Assembly (NCBI GenBank): GCA_005800795.1
Contig: SYEN01000396.1
Location: 1-17,325, forward strand
Origin: Burkholderiales bacterium
GTDB lineage: Bacteria; Pseudomonadota; Gammaproteobacteria; Burkholderiales; SG8-41
Direction: 5' to 3'
DNA length: 17,325 nt
The position numbers and the translations under genes were made by a program. Under the pieces are notes generated by a model. It was not told where the DNA came from. It worked only from the letters and a program-made list of their open reading frames with translations, and searched no databases. Below are positions 1-7,963 of the stretch, in pieces; position 1 is the first letter of the stretch; each line of letters begins with the position of its first letter.

Positions 1-73
1 AAAGCACTTGCGACCCCTCAAATAGTTGGCCGCACAGCTAAAAACCGTGTGTCCGCCGCTTGTTTTCACTCTG

Positions 74-108
74 GTAACCATAGGTATCCTCTAGGATACT
101 TTGGTTAC
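74..108. repeat. imperfect palindrome / stem-loop near the left edge
   Basis: GTAACCA at 74-80 pairs with TGGTTAC at 102-108, and GTATCC at 84-89 pairs with GGATAC at 94-99. A82-T101 and a G83-T100 wobble extend the inner stem, T81 is a single bulge and TCTA (90-93) is the loop. It lies downstream of the minus-strand operon that ends at 157. No T-run follows the stem on either strand, so it is not a classical intrinsic terminator. It could be an operator for a gene left of the window, or an mRNA 3' end stem. Confidence 0.6.
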
Positions 109-125
109 GAAACGCCCTAATTACC

Positions 126-140
126 AAAACAAATACTTAC
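126..140 (-). repeat. AT-rich dispersed motif, copy A
   Basis: On the minus strand this reads GTAAGTATTTGTTTT and continues into GGTAATTA. It lies 17 bases past the stop of the EthD-like gene. Near-identical copies occur at 5003-5017, 13666-13680 and 16766-16780. The 14 bases TAAGTATTTGTTTT are exact in three of the four copies. Confidence 0.75.
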
Positions 141-156
141 AGCATATCTGCCTGCG

Positions 157-798
157 TCACTTCTTGTCGTTAAACACACCCGCCAGCGGCCCGCGGGTCC
201 AGTACGGCACGTATTCGTTGACGATATCGAGATACTTGGCGGCATCGCCAAACAGCGTCACATCCATTGGCGTGGTGAAAGGCGCGCAGGCTTCGATCCA
301 GCCGATGTAATCGATCTGGTTGTTGTAATCGGAACGCAGCACGCGTACCTGTTTGGTCTCAGGGCGTTTTTCGAAATTGGCGCGCACGCCTTGTGTGATG
401 CGATCAGCCAGCGTATCGGGCACGTTGTGAAAGCGTAGAAACGTCAACCGCGCGAAGTGCCCGGTCAGCGCCTGCCCTGGATAAATCTGCGTGCCGCTGC
501 CGCGCCACTGCCCGCGCACCTTGGTCAGCATGCGCTTGGTCCAGGCGCTAAAACCGTTCCACGCGCGGCTCTTGTAGGCCTCACCCTCAAGCACATCGAT
601 GGTGGTGAGGTCATACATCGACAGATAACGCGGCCAGCCGTTGATGCACACAAAACGCAGCCCCGTCTCAAAGCCCGGGATCGACGTGCGGTCGGGCACG
701 TGCTCCATGTCGTACCAGTCGTTGAATTCCTCATCGTAGGCGGGTGTCGGCTCCATGGTTACCATGAGGAAACCCTTGCCCTGTTTTTGTTCAGCCAT
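157..798 (-). CDS. EthD-like / dimeric alpha-beta barrel protein, double domain
   Basis: About 213 residues from the ATG at 798. An in-frame GTG at 825 is possible, but neither start has a strong ribosome site. The N-terminal half opens with a beta strand (GKGFLMVTMEPTP) followed by FNDWYDMEHVPDR and IPGFETGLRF. That is the W-Y-x-x-E-H-V-P pattern of EthD/DUF4286-like ferredoxin-fold proteins, which often accompany oxidative degradation genes. The second half (from HFARLTFLRF) looks like a second, more diverged copy of the fold. It is the last gene of a three-gene minus-strand operon, 36 bases after the flavoprotein. No catalytic role can be assigned; a small-molecule-binding or accessory role beside the oxidoreductase is an inference. 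Family placement is moderate confidence, function is unknown. Confidence 0.7.
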   Translation of the reverse strand: MAEQKQGKGFLMVTMEPTPAYDEEFNDWYDMEHVPDRTSIPGFETGLRFVCINGWPRYLSMYDLTTIDVLEGEAYKSRAWNGFSAWTKRMLTKVRGQWRGSGTQIYPGQALTGHFARLTFLRFHNVPDTLADRITQGVRANFEKRPETKQVRVLRSDYNNQIDYIGWIEACAPFTTPMDVTLFGDAAKYLDIVNEYVPYWTRGPLAGVFNDKK

Positions 799-834
799 GC
801 GGTTGCTCGCTTTTTGTGATTGCACGAAAGGTAC

Positions 835-2325
835 TTATGTTCTTGGCGCCAGCGCCGCCGCATACTGCCCCGCCAGCCGCCCCGAAGTAAACCCCCAACC
901 GATATGGTTGCCGTGGCCCTTTAACAGCAGTCCGCCCTGCCCGGTTGCGCCGGCAGCATACAACCGCGGTATGGGTACATCGTTCTTGCCCAGTACTTGC
1001 AGACCTGCGTTAATCGCCAGTCCGCCGTCCGTGTAGTTGATGTAGTTCTTCACCGGCCCCAGCACGACGTAGGGGCCTTCGCCCACCGCAGGACGCTCGC
1101 CACGACCCGGCGGCCCCACACCCTGGTTATACGCGGCAACCGTACGTTTTAATTCCACGGCGTCCATACCCAGCACCTTCGCGACATCTTCCAACGTGTT
1201 GCCACGCCGCACCAAATCCGGCCGCGTTCTTTCGTAATCCTGCAAATAGGCAAACGCCACACCCGGCGCGGTAGACACATAGTCCGGCCACTGCGTGAAT
1301 TTTTGCGCCACGCGCGCATCGCACAGGATATATCCGACGCCATCCGGCTGCAGCGCAAGTTCAAACACCATGGACTGGGTTTCATCGGCGAAGCGCTCGC
1401 CCCTGGCATTGATCAAAATCGCGCCGTTGTGAAACAGCTTGCGCTCCGGCACCATCACTGTAGTCATGAAACCCATGATGAAGTGCCGCACCAGTGAGCG
1501 CGGGGCATGGCGCATCACACGGTTGCACACGCGCATCAGCCACGCTGACGGCGGTAAACGGCTTTGCCAGGCGGGCGTCAAAGGACGCACGAATCGCATG
1601 CCACCGCCGTACATGTCCGGGTTGATGATGCGTGCCCCCAAGTCCAGCGCCATGCGATGCCCGTCGCCGGTATTGGTCGGGTTAACCGCTTCGGTGGCGG
1701 CCACGGCTTCACTGACAAATTGCGCCTTAAATCCCGGATCAGCGGCATAGTCGCCACTGGCGAGGATCACGCCCTTTGTCGCTTCCATGGTTTCCACACG
1801 GCCATCGAGCTCTATTTCAACACCGGTCACTTCGCCGTTCGCCGTCAGCAGCTGTTGCGCACGCGCGCTGGTGAATATCTCAACACCGATCTTGCGCGCA
1901 TGTTTTTCGGCATGAAAAATGTACGCCGCCGAGTTGGGCATGATCTGATGCATGCGCGGCTTGCGATGCGGCGGCTCGTCCATCGGGCCCATGAATACGG
2001 CGCCCCATTCCTCCAGCAGACGCACGCTTTCCGGCACATGCTCGCACAGCACGCGCGCGAGTTCGTTGTTGTCCGGCCGATCCGCGTGATGTTGCGAAAA
2101 TTTCTCCATGTCCTCAAGGTGTTCGGCAGGCGTATCGCTGATGCCCACGCGCCTTTGATCCGCTGTTTGTGTGGCGCTGATCGAGCCGATGGATCGAGCC
2201 GTGGTACCGCCCAGCGAAGGATTTTTCTCCAAAAGCAGTACGCTGGCCCCCGCCGCGCGCGCGCCGATGGCGGCTGCCACCCCCGTGCCGCCACCACCCA
2301 CCACCACCACATCAAATCGCTTCAA
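835..2325 (-). CDS. FAD-dependent oxidoreductase, fumarate reductase / ketosteroid dehydrogenase flavoprotein family
   Basis: 496 residues. The N-terminus holds a dinucleotide-binding Rossmann motif (VVVVGGGGTGVAAA, residues 6-19), an acidic residue for the FAD ribose (E33 in LLLEK) and GGTTA at 39-43. The C-terminus has the family signature GGLAINAGLQVL, then IPRLYAAGATGQGG and a GHGNHIGWGF segment near the flavin. These place it among FAD_binding_2 proteins (soluble fumarate reductases, 3-ketosteroid dehydrogenases). No signal peptide is seen, so it is probably cytoplasmic. The start is TTG at 2325; its bases overlap the TGA of the upstream Bug gene (ATTGA), and GAGGA lies just upstream, which supports coupled translation. 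A clear paralogue lies at 11852-13381. It likely desaturates or reduces a ring or acyl intermediate; the substrate is unknown. Confidence 0.85.
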   Translation of the reverse strand: MKRFDVVVVGGGGTGVAAAIGARAAGASVLLLEKNPSLGGTTARSIGSISATQTADQRRVGISDTPAEHLEDMEKFSQHHADRPDNNELARVLCEHVPESVRLLEEWGAVFMGPMDEPPHRKPRMHQIMPNSAAYIFHAEKHARKIGVEIFTSARAQQLLTANGEVTGVEIELDGRVETMEATKGVILASGDYAADPGFKAQFVSEAVAATEAVNPTNTGDGHRMALDLGARIINPDMYGGGMRFVRPLTPAWQSRLPPSAWLMRVCNRVMRHAPRSLVRHFIMGFMTTVMVPERKLFHNGAILINARGERFADETQSMVFELALQPDGVGYILCDARVAQKFTQWPDYVSTAPGVAFAYLQDYERTRPDLVRRGNTLEDVAKVLGMDAVELKRTVAAYNQGVGPPGRGERPAVGEGPYVVLGPVKNYINYTDGGLAINAGLQVLGKNDVPIPRLYAAGATGQGGLLLKGHGNHIGWGFTSGRLAGQYAAALAPRT

Positions 2326-3293
2326 TCGATCCTCGCTTTGGAAAACTCAATAATCTTGGCCCACTTTGCAATATCGGCTTTGATGAACTGCGCCAGAACT
2401 TCCGGTGTGCTGCCGATCAAATCCGCACCCATCGCAGTCAGCCGCTCGCGTACGTCAGGCAGGTGCAAGGCGCCGGTGAAATCTGCATGCAAAAGTCTGA
2501 TCAGCGCCCGGGGCGTGGCTGCCGGCACCACCACGGCGTACCACGTAGCCGAGTCATAGCCGGGCACGCCCGATTCGGCGATGGTGGGAATTTCCGGCAC
2601 GGCGACGCTGCGTTTGGCCGTGGTCACCGCCAGTGCGCGCAGACGCCCCGTGCGAACATGCGGCATCACCGATCCGGGTATGGCGAACATCACCTGAATC
2701 TGCCCGGCGAGGAGGTCGTTCATCACCAGCGCGACGCCTTTGTAAGGCACGTGGTTCAAGGAGATGCCCGTCATCGCTTTCAACATCTCGGTCGACAGAT
2801 GCGAGGGACCGCCATTACCCGACGACGCATACGCAAACTTGCCGCCCTGTGCCTTTGCCAGCGCGATGAATTCCTGCAGGTTCGCGACCTTCAACGACGG
2901 ATGCACGACCAACACAAAGGGAGAAGACGCCAGCAGCGTGACCGCCGCGAAATCACGCACGGGGTCGTAGTTGAGCTTCTTGTAAAGGCTCGCGGAGATG
3001 GCATTGGCGATGTTGTACTGATAAATCGTGTGGCCATCAGGTGGCGCCGCGGCAGCAAGCTCTGCTGCGATATTGCCGCCGGCGCCCGCTCGGTTGTCGA
3101 TCACCACTTGCTGGCCCCACTTGTCGGTGAGCTTTTGCCCCAACACCCGGCCGATCACGTCCGCGCCGCCGCCTGGTGGAAACGGCACAATAAAGCGCAC
3201 CGGCTTGGAAGGAAACGCCTGCACCTGCGCCATGGCCGTCGCCGGCAGACACACCGCCATCAAGCTCAAACACCAGGTTCCCGGACTTGCCAT
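2322..3293 (-). CDS. Bug/TctC-family periplasmic solute-binding protein
   Basis: 323 residues, the usual Bug length, from the ATG at 3293. That start is preceded by AGAAGGGG and followed directly by a signal peptide (hydrophobic core CLSLMAVCLPATAMA, cleavage near residue 22). An upstream extension to 3398 lacks signal-peptide character and is rejected. The mature protein begins with the hallmark FPSKPVRFIVPFPPGGGAD, then carries NRAGAGGNIAAE, a YASSGNGGPSHL segment and HVPYKG, all typical of tripartite tricarboxylate receptor proteins. These bind carboxylates in the periplasm for TctAB-type transporters or for signalling. No TctA/TctB is present here, as is common for orphan Bug proteins. 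First gene of the leftward operon, divergent from a second Bug gene. The ligand is not predictable. Confidence 0.92.
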   Translation of the reverse strand: MASPGTWCLSLMAVCLPATAMAQVQAFPSKPVRFIVPFPPGGGADVIGRVLGQKLTDKWGQQVVIDNRAGAGGNIAAELAAAAPPDGHTIYQYNIANAISASLYKKLNYDPVRDFAAVTLLASSPFVLVVHPSLKVANLQEFIALAKAQGGKFAYASSGNGGPSHLSTEMLKAMTGISLNHVPYKGVALVMNDLLAGQIQVMFAIPGSVMPHVRTGRLRALAVTTAKRSVAVPEIPTIAESGVPGYDSATWYAVVVPAATPRALIRLLHADFTGALHLPDVRERLTAMGADLIGSTPEVLAQFIKADIAKWAKIIEFSKARID

Positions 3294-3503
3294 GTCGTGC
3301 CCCTTCTCTTTCCCCATACCGCCAGTGAGTGCAATATACTTGCGCCGCTCCTGCGTCACTGGCGCACATCTGGCGTGCCAATGTTTCATCCTTTGCACTC
3401 TATTTTATAATCCCAGCCCGTGCGCTACGCCCTGAGTCCAGAATCTGCAATATCAGTTCAGGTTCGCCCGTTCGGCGGCATTACCTCTTAAAGGACAATT
3501 CTC
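3294..3503. promoter_or_regulatory. divergent promoter region between two Bug genes
   Basis: This 210-base gap separates divergently transcribed Bug genes and probably carries promoters for both main operons. On the plus strand TATAAT at 3406-3411 is a perfect -10 hexamer. The best -35 candidates near 3382-3389 (TGTTTC/TTTCAT) are weak. On the minus strand TATATT (complement of 3333-3338) could be a -10 box, again with a weak -35. Weak -35 boxes would fit activator-dependent control, but no regulator gene lies in the window. CTGGCG occurs twice at 3359-3376, a possible half-site repeat. Confidence 0.4.
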
Positions 3504-4493
3504 ATGCACCATCCTTCGTGGAATTTTGCCTTGCCAATTGCACTGCTGTGCTGCGGGTTGGGCGCTCAACTCGGCGGGGTCGCTCAGGCGCAAACGTTTC
3601 CGTCCAAGCCGATACGCATTATTGTCGCATTCCCTGCGGGCGGCGGCACCGATATCGTTGCGCGCATGATCGCGCCCAGGCTCGGCGAGGCCCTGGGCGC
3701 CACGGTTGTGGTCGATAATCGCGCGGGCGCGCAAGGGATTGTCGGGACGGAAATCGCCGCAAAATCCCCGCCCGACGGACACACGCTGTTCATGGGCACC
3801 CTGGGCAATATCGCGGTCAACCCGGTGCTGTGGGGCAATAAGCTGCCGTTTAACCTGGAGCGCGATCTGGCGCCGCTGACGCAAGTGGTCGATGTGTGGT
3901 TCCTGCAGATGATTCACCCCTCGCTGCCGGCGAAAAACCCGCGCGAACTGATAGCGCTGGCCAAGTCGCAGCCCGGGGCGTTGAACTACTACTCCAGCGG
4001 CGCTGGCGGCGCGCCGCAGCTTGCGGCGGAAATGTTTAACGGCATGGCCGGCATAAAAACCACCCACGTACCGTACAAAGGCAGCGCGCCCGGCATGACC
4101 GATCTGATGGCTGGGCATATTCAGATCGGCTACGACAGCGTGGTGCAATCACTGCCGTTCGTCAAGTCCGGCAAGCTGCGGGCGATTTCGGTGCTGGGCG
4201 CCAAGCGCATTCCGCTGCTGCCTGACATCGCGCCTATGAAGGAAACCCTGCCGGGTTTCGAACTCACCAACTGGTTTGGGCTGATGCTGCCATCGGCCAC
4301 GCCCGCGGATATCCGCAATCGACTGCACGCGGAAGTGGTGAAAATCCTGCGCTCGCCAGAAATCAGGGATCGGCTGCTGGCCATGGGTGCGGAAACCGTG
4401 GGCAGCACACAAGATCAGTTTGGCGCCTTCATCAAATCCGAAATGGCCAAATGGGGCAAAGTCATCCGCGACGCCAACATCAAGCCGGAATGA
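3504..4493 (+). CDS. Bug/TctC-family periplasmic solute-binding protein
   Basis: 329 residues. AAAGGA at 3490-3495 lies 8 bases before the ATG. A signal peptide occupies residues 1-29 (core FALPIALLCCGLGAQLGG, cleavage after AQA), followed by QTFPSKPIRIIVAFPAGGG and TDIVARMIAP, DNRAGAQGIVG, KSPPDGHTL, YYSSGAGGAPQL and HVPYKGSAPG, the full Bug/TctC pattern. It is a periplasmic receptor for a carboxylic acid or similar anion. It heads the rightward operon, about 60 bases before the acyl-CoA ligase, so its ligand may be the acid which that ligase activates (inference). It is diverged from the Bug protein at 2322-3293, so the two may bind different compounds. No transporter membrane subunits are present. 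Confidence 0.93.
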   Translation: MHHPSWNFALPIALLCCGLGAQLGGVAQAQTFPSKPIRIIVAFPAGGGTDIVARMIAPRLGEALGATVVVDNRAGAQGIVGTEIAAKSPPDGHTLFMGTLGNIAVNPVLWGNKLPFNLERDLAPLTQVVDVWFLQMIHPSLPAKNPRELIALAKSQPGALNYYSSGAGGAPQLAAEMFNGMAGIKTTHVPYKGSAPGMTDLMAGHIQIGYDSVVQSLPFVKSGKLRAISVLGAKRIPLLPDIAPMKETLPGFELTNWFGLMLPSATPADIRNRLHAEVVKILRSPEIRDRLLAMGAETVGSTQDQFGAFIKSEMAKWGKVIRDANIKPE

Positions 4494-4554
4494 CATACGT
4501 GTTTGCAGTTGCTTTTGTGGCGACGATGCAAAATGCGGTTTTGGCAGCACGTCC

Positions 4555-6156
4555 ATGACATCCCGGTTTTTGTCGGGCCTGCCGCTGTCTGATCAAGTCG
4601 CCGCGCACATCCTGCGCCAGCAGGCGCGGCATATCGGCGAGCGCATTTTTGTCAGCTGCAACGGCAAGGACGTCAGCTATGCCGAAGCCGACCGGCGCGC
4701 CGATCGCGTCGCGTCAGCGTTTCTCGCATTGGGCGTCGCCAAGGGGGAGCGTGTCGCGCTGCTGTTGCACAATTGCTTTGAATATCTCGACCTGTGGTTC
4801 GGGCTGTCGCGCATCGGCGCGGTACAACTGCCGCTGAACACCGCTTACAAAGGCCAGCAACTCGCCCACACATTAAAGCGCGCACCCGTGGGCATAGTCG
4901 TCGTGGAAGACGCGTTGCTGCCCGAACTGGAAAGGGTTATCGACCCCATCGGCACGATCAAATGCCTCATTGTAATCGGTAAAACCAGGCCACAGTGTAA
5001 TTGTAAGTATCTGTTTTATAAGGATATTTTTTTTAATTCTCCCACGTCTGCACATGCGCGGCCAGAAGTCGGGGTCAGTGGCGCCGACGTCGGCGTGATC
5101 ATGAACACGTCGGGCACCACCGGACCGTCCAAAGGCGTCCTGCTATCGCACGCGCAGCAATATATTCTGGGCCGCAACATCGTCAACGATATGGCCCTGA
5201 CTGCGGACGATGTTTTCTACAATTTTTTTCCACTGTTTCACAATACCGCGCAGGCGATGATTACGCTGCCCGTGCTGCTTGTGGGCGCGAAGATGGTGTT
5301 GAGTGACCGATTCAGTGCGACGAAATTTTGGCCTGATGTTCGCGGGCTCGGCTGCACGGCGTTTTATTACATCGGCGAAATTCTGCGCATTTTGTTGAAG
5401 TCCACCACAGCCGCCGACGGTGCCGGCACACCACTGCGTATCGGCTGGGGCATAGGCGCATCCGCGGCAGATTTCTCGGAATTCCAATCGCGCCATGGCG
5501 TGCAAATGCGAACCGGCTACGGCTCCACCGAAGGCAACGTCGGGGTCTACCTGCCGCATGAAAAACCGAATCTTGCGAGCGTAGGCCTTCCGCTGCCGGG
5601 TTTTGAAGTGCGCATCGCGGGTGAAGACAACGATCCGCTGCCGCCGGGCAAGACTGGTGAAATCCTGGTGCGCGGCAGCGAACCGTGCACCACCATGCTG
5701 GGCTACGACGGTGATCCGGCTGCCACCCTTGCCGCATGGAAAGACCTGTGGTTTCACACCGGCGATGCTGGGTATCTCGACTCCGGGGGCAACCTGTTCT
5801 TCACCGGTCGCGTCAAGGACGCCATGCGGGTACGCGGCGAAAATGTGTCCGCCTTTGAGGTGGAGCAGGCCATCGCCGAGGTAGAGGGCGTGATGGAAGC
5901 CGCCGCCATCGCTGTCCCCTGCGAATTGGGCGGCGACGAGATTAAAATCGTGGTGGTGGTACGGGCAGATGCAACGCCCACGTGCGAGGCACTGATTCAA
6001 CATGCAGAAAAGTGCTTGCCAAGATACGCTGTGCCGCGCTATGTAGAGTTTATCGAAGCGCTTCCCAAGACAGAAACCAATAAAGTGCGCAAGAATGTGT
6101 TGCGCGAAACCCCGTTTACCCCGGCAACATGGGATCGGCTCAAAGCTTCGACATGA
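4555..6156 (+). CDS. AMP-forming acyl-CoA synthetase (acid-CoA ligase)
   Basis: 533 residues from the ATG at 4555; longer in-frame readings overlap the Bug gene and have no family similarity. ATP/AMP-binding motifs are clear: NTSGTTGPSKG at 184-194, YGSTEG at 322-327, TGD at 402-404 and GRVKDAMRVRGEN at 418-430. K510 in PKTETNKVRK sits at the place of the catalytic lysine (usually TGK, here TNK). It forms an acyl-adenylate and then the CoA ester, in the cytoplasm; the acid substrate is unknown. Place in the operon, right after a receptor, fits uptake followed by activation. Oddity: residues 147-163 are encoded by a very AT-rich patch (about 4993-5042) unlike the rest of the gene. It includes copy B of a dispersed motif and a run of eight T. 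The reading frame is intact and the linker length looks normal. Confidence 0.92.
   Translation: MTSRFLSGLPLSDQVAAHILRQQARHIGERIFVSCNGKDVSYAEADRRADRVASAFLALGVAKGERVALLLHNCFEYLDLWFGLSRIGAVQLPLNTAYKGQQLAHTLKRAPVGIVVVEDALLPELERVIDPIGTIKCLIVIGKTRPQCNCKYLFYKDIFFNSPTSAHARPEVGVSGADVGVIMNTSGTTGPSKGVLLSHAQQYILGRNIVNDMALTADDVFYNFFPLFHNTAQAMITLPVLLVGAKMVLSDRFSATKFWPDVRGLGCTAFYYIGEILRILLKSTTAADGAGTPLRIGWGIGASAADFSEFQSRHGVQMRTGYGSTEGNVGVYLPHEKPNLASVGLPLPGFEVRIAGEDNDPLPPGKTGEILVRGSEPCTTMLGYDGDPAATLAAWKDLWFHTGDAGYLDSGGNLFFTGRVKDAMRVRGENVSAFEVEQAIAEVEGVMEAAAIAVPCELGGDEIKIVVVVRADATPTCEALIQHAEKCLPRYAVPRYVEFIEALPKTETNKVRKNVLRETPFTPATWDRLKAST
5003..5017 (+). repeat. AT-rich dispersed motif, copy B (inside the acyl-CoA ligase)
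   Basis: GTAAGTATCTGTTTT, one mismatch to the other copies, followed by ATAAGGATA and eight T (5027-5034). It encodes CKYLFY in a variable linker before the ATP-binding loop. The flanks on both sides return at once to GC-rich codon use. Confidence 0.7.
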
Positions 6157-6195
6157 CCCACATGCCCGACGACTACACTATGAGACAGGAAAAAC

Positions 6196-6948
6196 ATGTT
6201 TGATCTAACAGGAAAATCAGCCTTCGTCACCGGCGCGAGCCGCGGCATTGGTAGAAGCGTCGCGGTGTCACTCGCACAAGCAGGGGCAGACGTAGCACTC
6301 ATCGGCCGCGACACCGCCGCGCTCGAAGAAACCCTGGCCGCGGTCAAAGCCACGGGCCGCCGCGCGCTGGCGCTCAAAACCGATGTCACCAGCGCCGACA
6401 GCATAGGTGCTGCTGTTGCGGCAACGGTCAAAGAATTCGGCAAGATCGACACGCTGGTGTGCAACGCGGGCGTGCAAAGACTAAAGCCCTTTCTCGACAT
6501 GAAGCCCGAAGACTGGCGCAGCCTGATCAGCACCAACCTGGAAGGCGCGATCATGACCATGCAGGCCGTGGGCCGCGGCATGGTCGAACAAAAAAGCGGC
6601 TCCATCATCACCATGTCGTCGATCTATAGCTTTGTCGGCGCGCCGTGGAACTCCATTTACTGCATGACCAAAGGCGGCCTTGCGCAGTTGTCCAAGGCGC
6701 TGGCGGTGGAATGGGCTCGCTACAACATACGCGTCAATGCCATCTGCCCCGGCTGGATCGAAACCGATTTGACCAAACCCTATATGCAGGATCAGAAAAC
6801 CGTCGATGCGGGCTTGCGGCAGATTCCGTTGCGGCGCTTTGGCAAACCCGAGGACATTGGCCCGATGGCGGTGTATTTGGCGGCGGATGAATCGTCGTTT
6901 GTCACGGGGCAGGCGTATGTGATCGACGGTGGGCAGATTGCGCACTAA
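6196..6948 (+). CDS. SDR-family NAD(P)-dependent oxidoreductase (FabG-like)
   Basis: 250 residues, classical short-chain dehydrogenase length. It shows the nucleotide loop TGASRGIG (12-19), NAG (90-92) and the catalytic set N114, S142, Y155 and K159 (YCMTK), then PGWIET and the C-terminal VIDGGQIAH. It interconverts a hydroxyl and a keto group, probably on a CoA ester given the neighbours; D63 in LKTDVT is the residue that typically contacts the adenine. CAGGAA at 6186-6191 is the ribosome site. It lies 39 bases after the ligase and in the same direction. It is distinct from the second SDR at 10798-11649, so the pathway may have two separate alcohol/ketone steps. FabG itself is unlikely since no fatty-acid synthesis genes are nearby. 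Confidence 0.9.
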   Translation: MFDLTGKSAFVTGASRGIGRSVAVSLAQAGADVALIGRDTAALEETLAAVKATGRRALALKTDVTSADSIGAAVAATVKEFGKIDTLVCNAGVQRLKPFLDMKPEDWRSLISTNLEGAIMTMQAVGRGMVEQKSGSIITMSSIYSFVGAPWNSIYCMTKGGLAQLSKALAVEWARYNIRVNAICPGWIETDLTKPYMQDQKTVDAGLRQIPLRRFGKPEDIGPMAVYLAADESSFVTGQAYVIDGGQIAH

Positions 6949-6957
6949 AACCCTTTC

Positions 6958-7032
6958 GCCACGGAGGAACAGAGTTCACAGAGAGCATGGTGGTAACAGC
7001 AATCTCTCTGTGAACTCTGTGTCCTCTGTGGC
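6958..7032. repeat. long inverted repeat / hairpin between SDR and CoA-transferase genes
   Basis: The left arm 6958-6985 (GCCACGGAGGAACAGAGTTC continuing to GAGAG) pairs almost completely with the right arm 7004-7032 (CTCTCTGTGAACTCTGTG continuing to TGTGGC). There is one mismatch and one bulge in about 28 pairs, and an 18-base loop. The CTCTGTGAACTCTGTG-type sequence resembles a dispersed repeat seen in proteobacterial genomes (from memory, not searched). No T-run follows, so it is more likely an mRNA processing or stabilising element than a terminator. Confidence 0.8.
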
Positions 7033-7056
7033 AAACGCTTTTAAGAAAGCACTTTC

Positions 7057-7962
7057 ATGAGCGAAGCACCCCAACGTATGAAGCGCATCATCGAACTCGA
7101 TGATGCGCTCGCCAAAGTCAAAGACGGCATGACCATCGCCATTGGTGGTTTTATCAATTCCAGCCACCCTATGCTGGTGGTGCGCGGCCTGATTAAACGG
7201 GGTTTGAAAAACCTCACCGTGGTAGGGCCCGCATCATCGGGACTGGAAATTGATTTGCTGATTGCTGCCGGCGTAGCGAAAAAAGTTATCGCACCCTATG
7301 TCGGCGGCGAAGTGCTGGCACCCATCGGCCCGGCATTTCGCGCCGCCGCCGAACGTGGCAAGGTCGAAATCTTCGAACTCGACGAGGCGATGTATTACTG
7401 CGCCCTGCGCGCCGCCGCGCAGCGTGTGCCGTTCAACCCATGGCGCTCGGGTTTAGGCACCTCGTTCACACAGATGAACCCGGCAATCAAGGAATTCAAA
7501 GACCCGCTCAATGGTGAAACACTGCTGGCGATACCGGCGGTCAATATCGATATCGCGTTTTTGCACGCCGCCACCTCTGACCCCTACGGCAATGTTCAAT
7601 ACATTGGCCACGGCTACGGCGACCGCGCCATCTACGCCGCCGCCGACGAAACCTATGTGCAAGTAGAACAGGTCGTATCAAACGAGCAGATCAAGGCCGA
7701 TCCAGGCAAGACCGCGGTCCCCGGCGCGGACGGCATTATCCGCGCGAAATTCGGCGCGCACCCCTATTCCAGCCACGGCCATTACATCGAGGACAAGGCG
7801 CACATCAAGCGCTATGTGCAAGCCGCCACCGCATGGGCCAAGTCGGATGATTTTACACCGCTCAAGGCCTATCTAGATGAATTCGTCACCGGGCCGAAGG
7901 ATCACGCCGAGTATCTGGAGCGTGTAGGCATACGCAACCTGCTGTCACTGAACGAGTATTGA
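7057..7962 (+). CDS. CoA-transferase-fold subunit A, IpdA-like (possible ring-opening hydrolase alpha subunit)
   Basis: 301 residues, family I CoA-transferase alpha-subunit fold. KVKDGMTIAIGGF (21-32) is the usual N-terminal glycine-rich motif, and FNPWRSGLGTS and LLAIPAVNIDIAFLHA follow. Compared from memory with IpdA of Mycobacterium tuberculosis (cholesterol ring cleavage), LDEAM (E110) and WRSGLG (R130) sit where IpdA has its functionally important glutamate and arginine. AAAQR(L/V)PF is also shared. It would form a heteromer with the next gene, whose start is one base after this stop. Likely job: hydrolytic ring opening or CoA transfer on a cyclic beta-keto acyl-CoA. Glutaconate/3-oxoacid CoA-transferase subunit A is the alternative name. 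AAGAAAG lies before the ATG. Confidence 0.85.
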   Translation: MSEAPQRMKRIIELDDALAKVKDGMTIAIGGFINSSHPMLVVRGLIKRGLKNLTVVGPASSGLEIDLLIAAGVAKKVIAPYVGGEVLAPIGPAFRAAAERGKVEIFELDEAMYYCALRAAAQRVPFNPWRSGLGTSFTQMNPAIKEFKDPLNGETLLAIPAVNIDIAFLHAATSDPYGNVQYIGHGYGDRAIYAAADETYVQVEQVVSNEQIKADPGKTAVPGADGIIRAKFGAHPYSSHGHYIEDKAHIKRYVQAATAWAKSDDFTPLKAYLDEFVTGPKDHAEYLERVGIRNLLSLNEY

Positions 7963-7963
7963 T

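Noticed and set aside
1564..2559. 331-residue plus-strand open frame opposite the flavoprotein and Bug genes
   Set aside because: It has shadow composition (His/Arg-rich) and spans the junction of two real genes.
5003..5010. GTAAGTAT looks like a eukaryotic 5' splice site, raising the idea of an intron in the ligase gene
   Set aside because: The frame is open through the patch, linker length is normal, the same bases occur outside genes, and the gene order is bacterial.
5027..5034. T8 run as a phase-variation switch of the ligase
   Set aside because: Eight T is short for slippage switching, and the run belongs to the AT-rich patch; no second frame with coding sense was seen. Kept only as a remark.
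5143..6003. 286-residue minus-strand open frame opposite the acyl-CoA ligase
   Set aside because: The ligase motifs are intact on the other strand; this frame has no family features.
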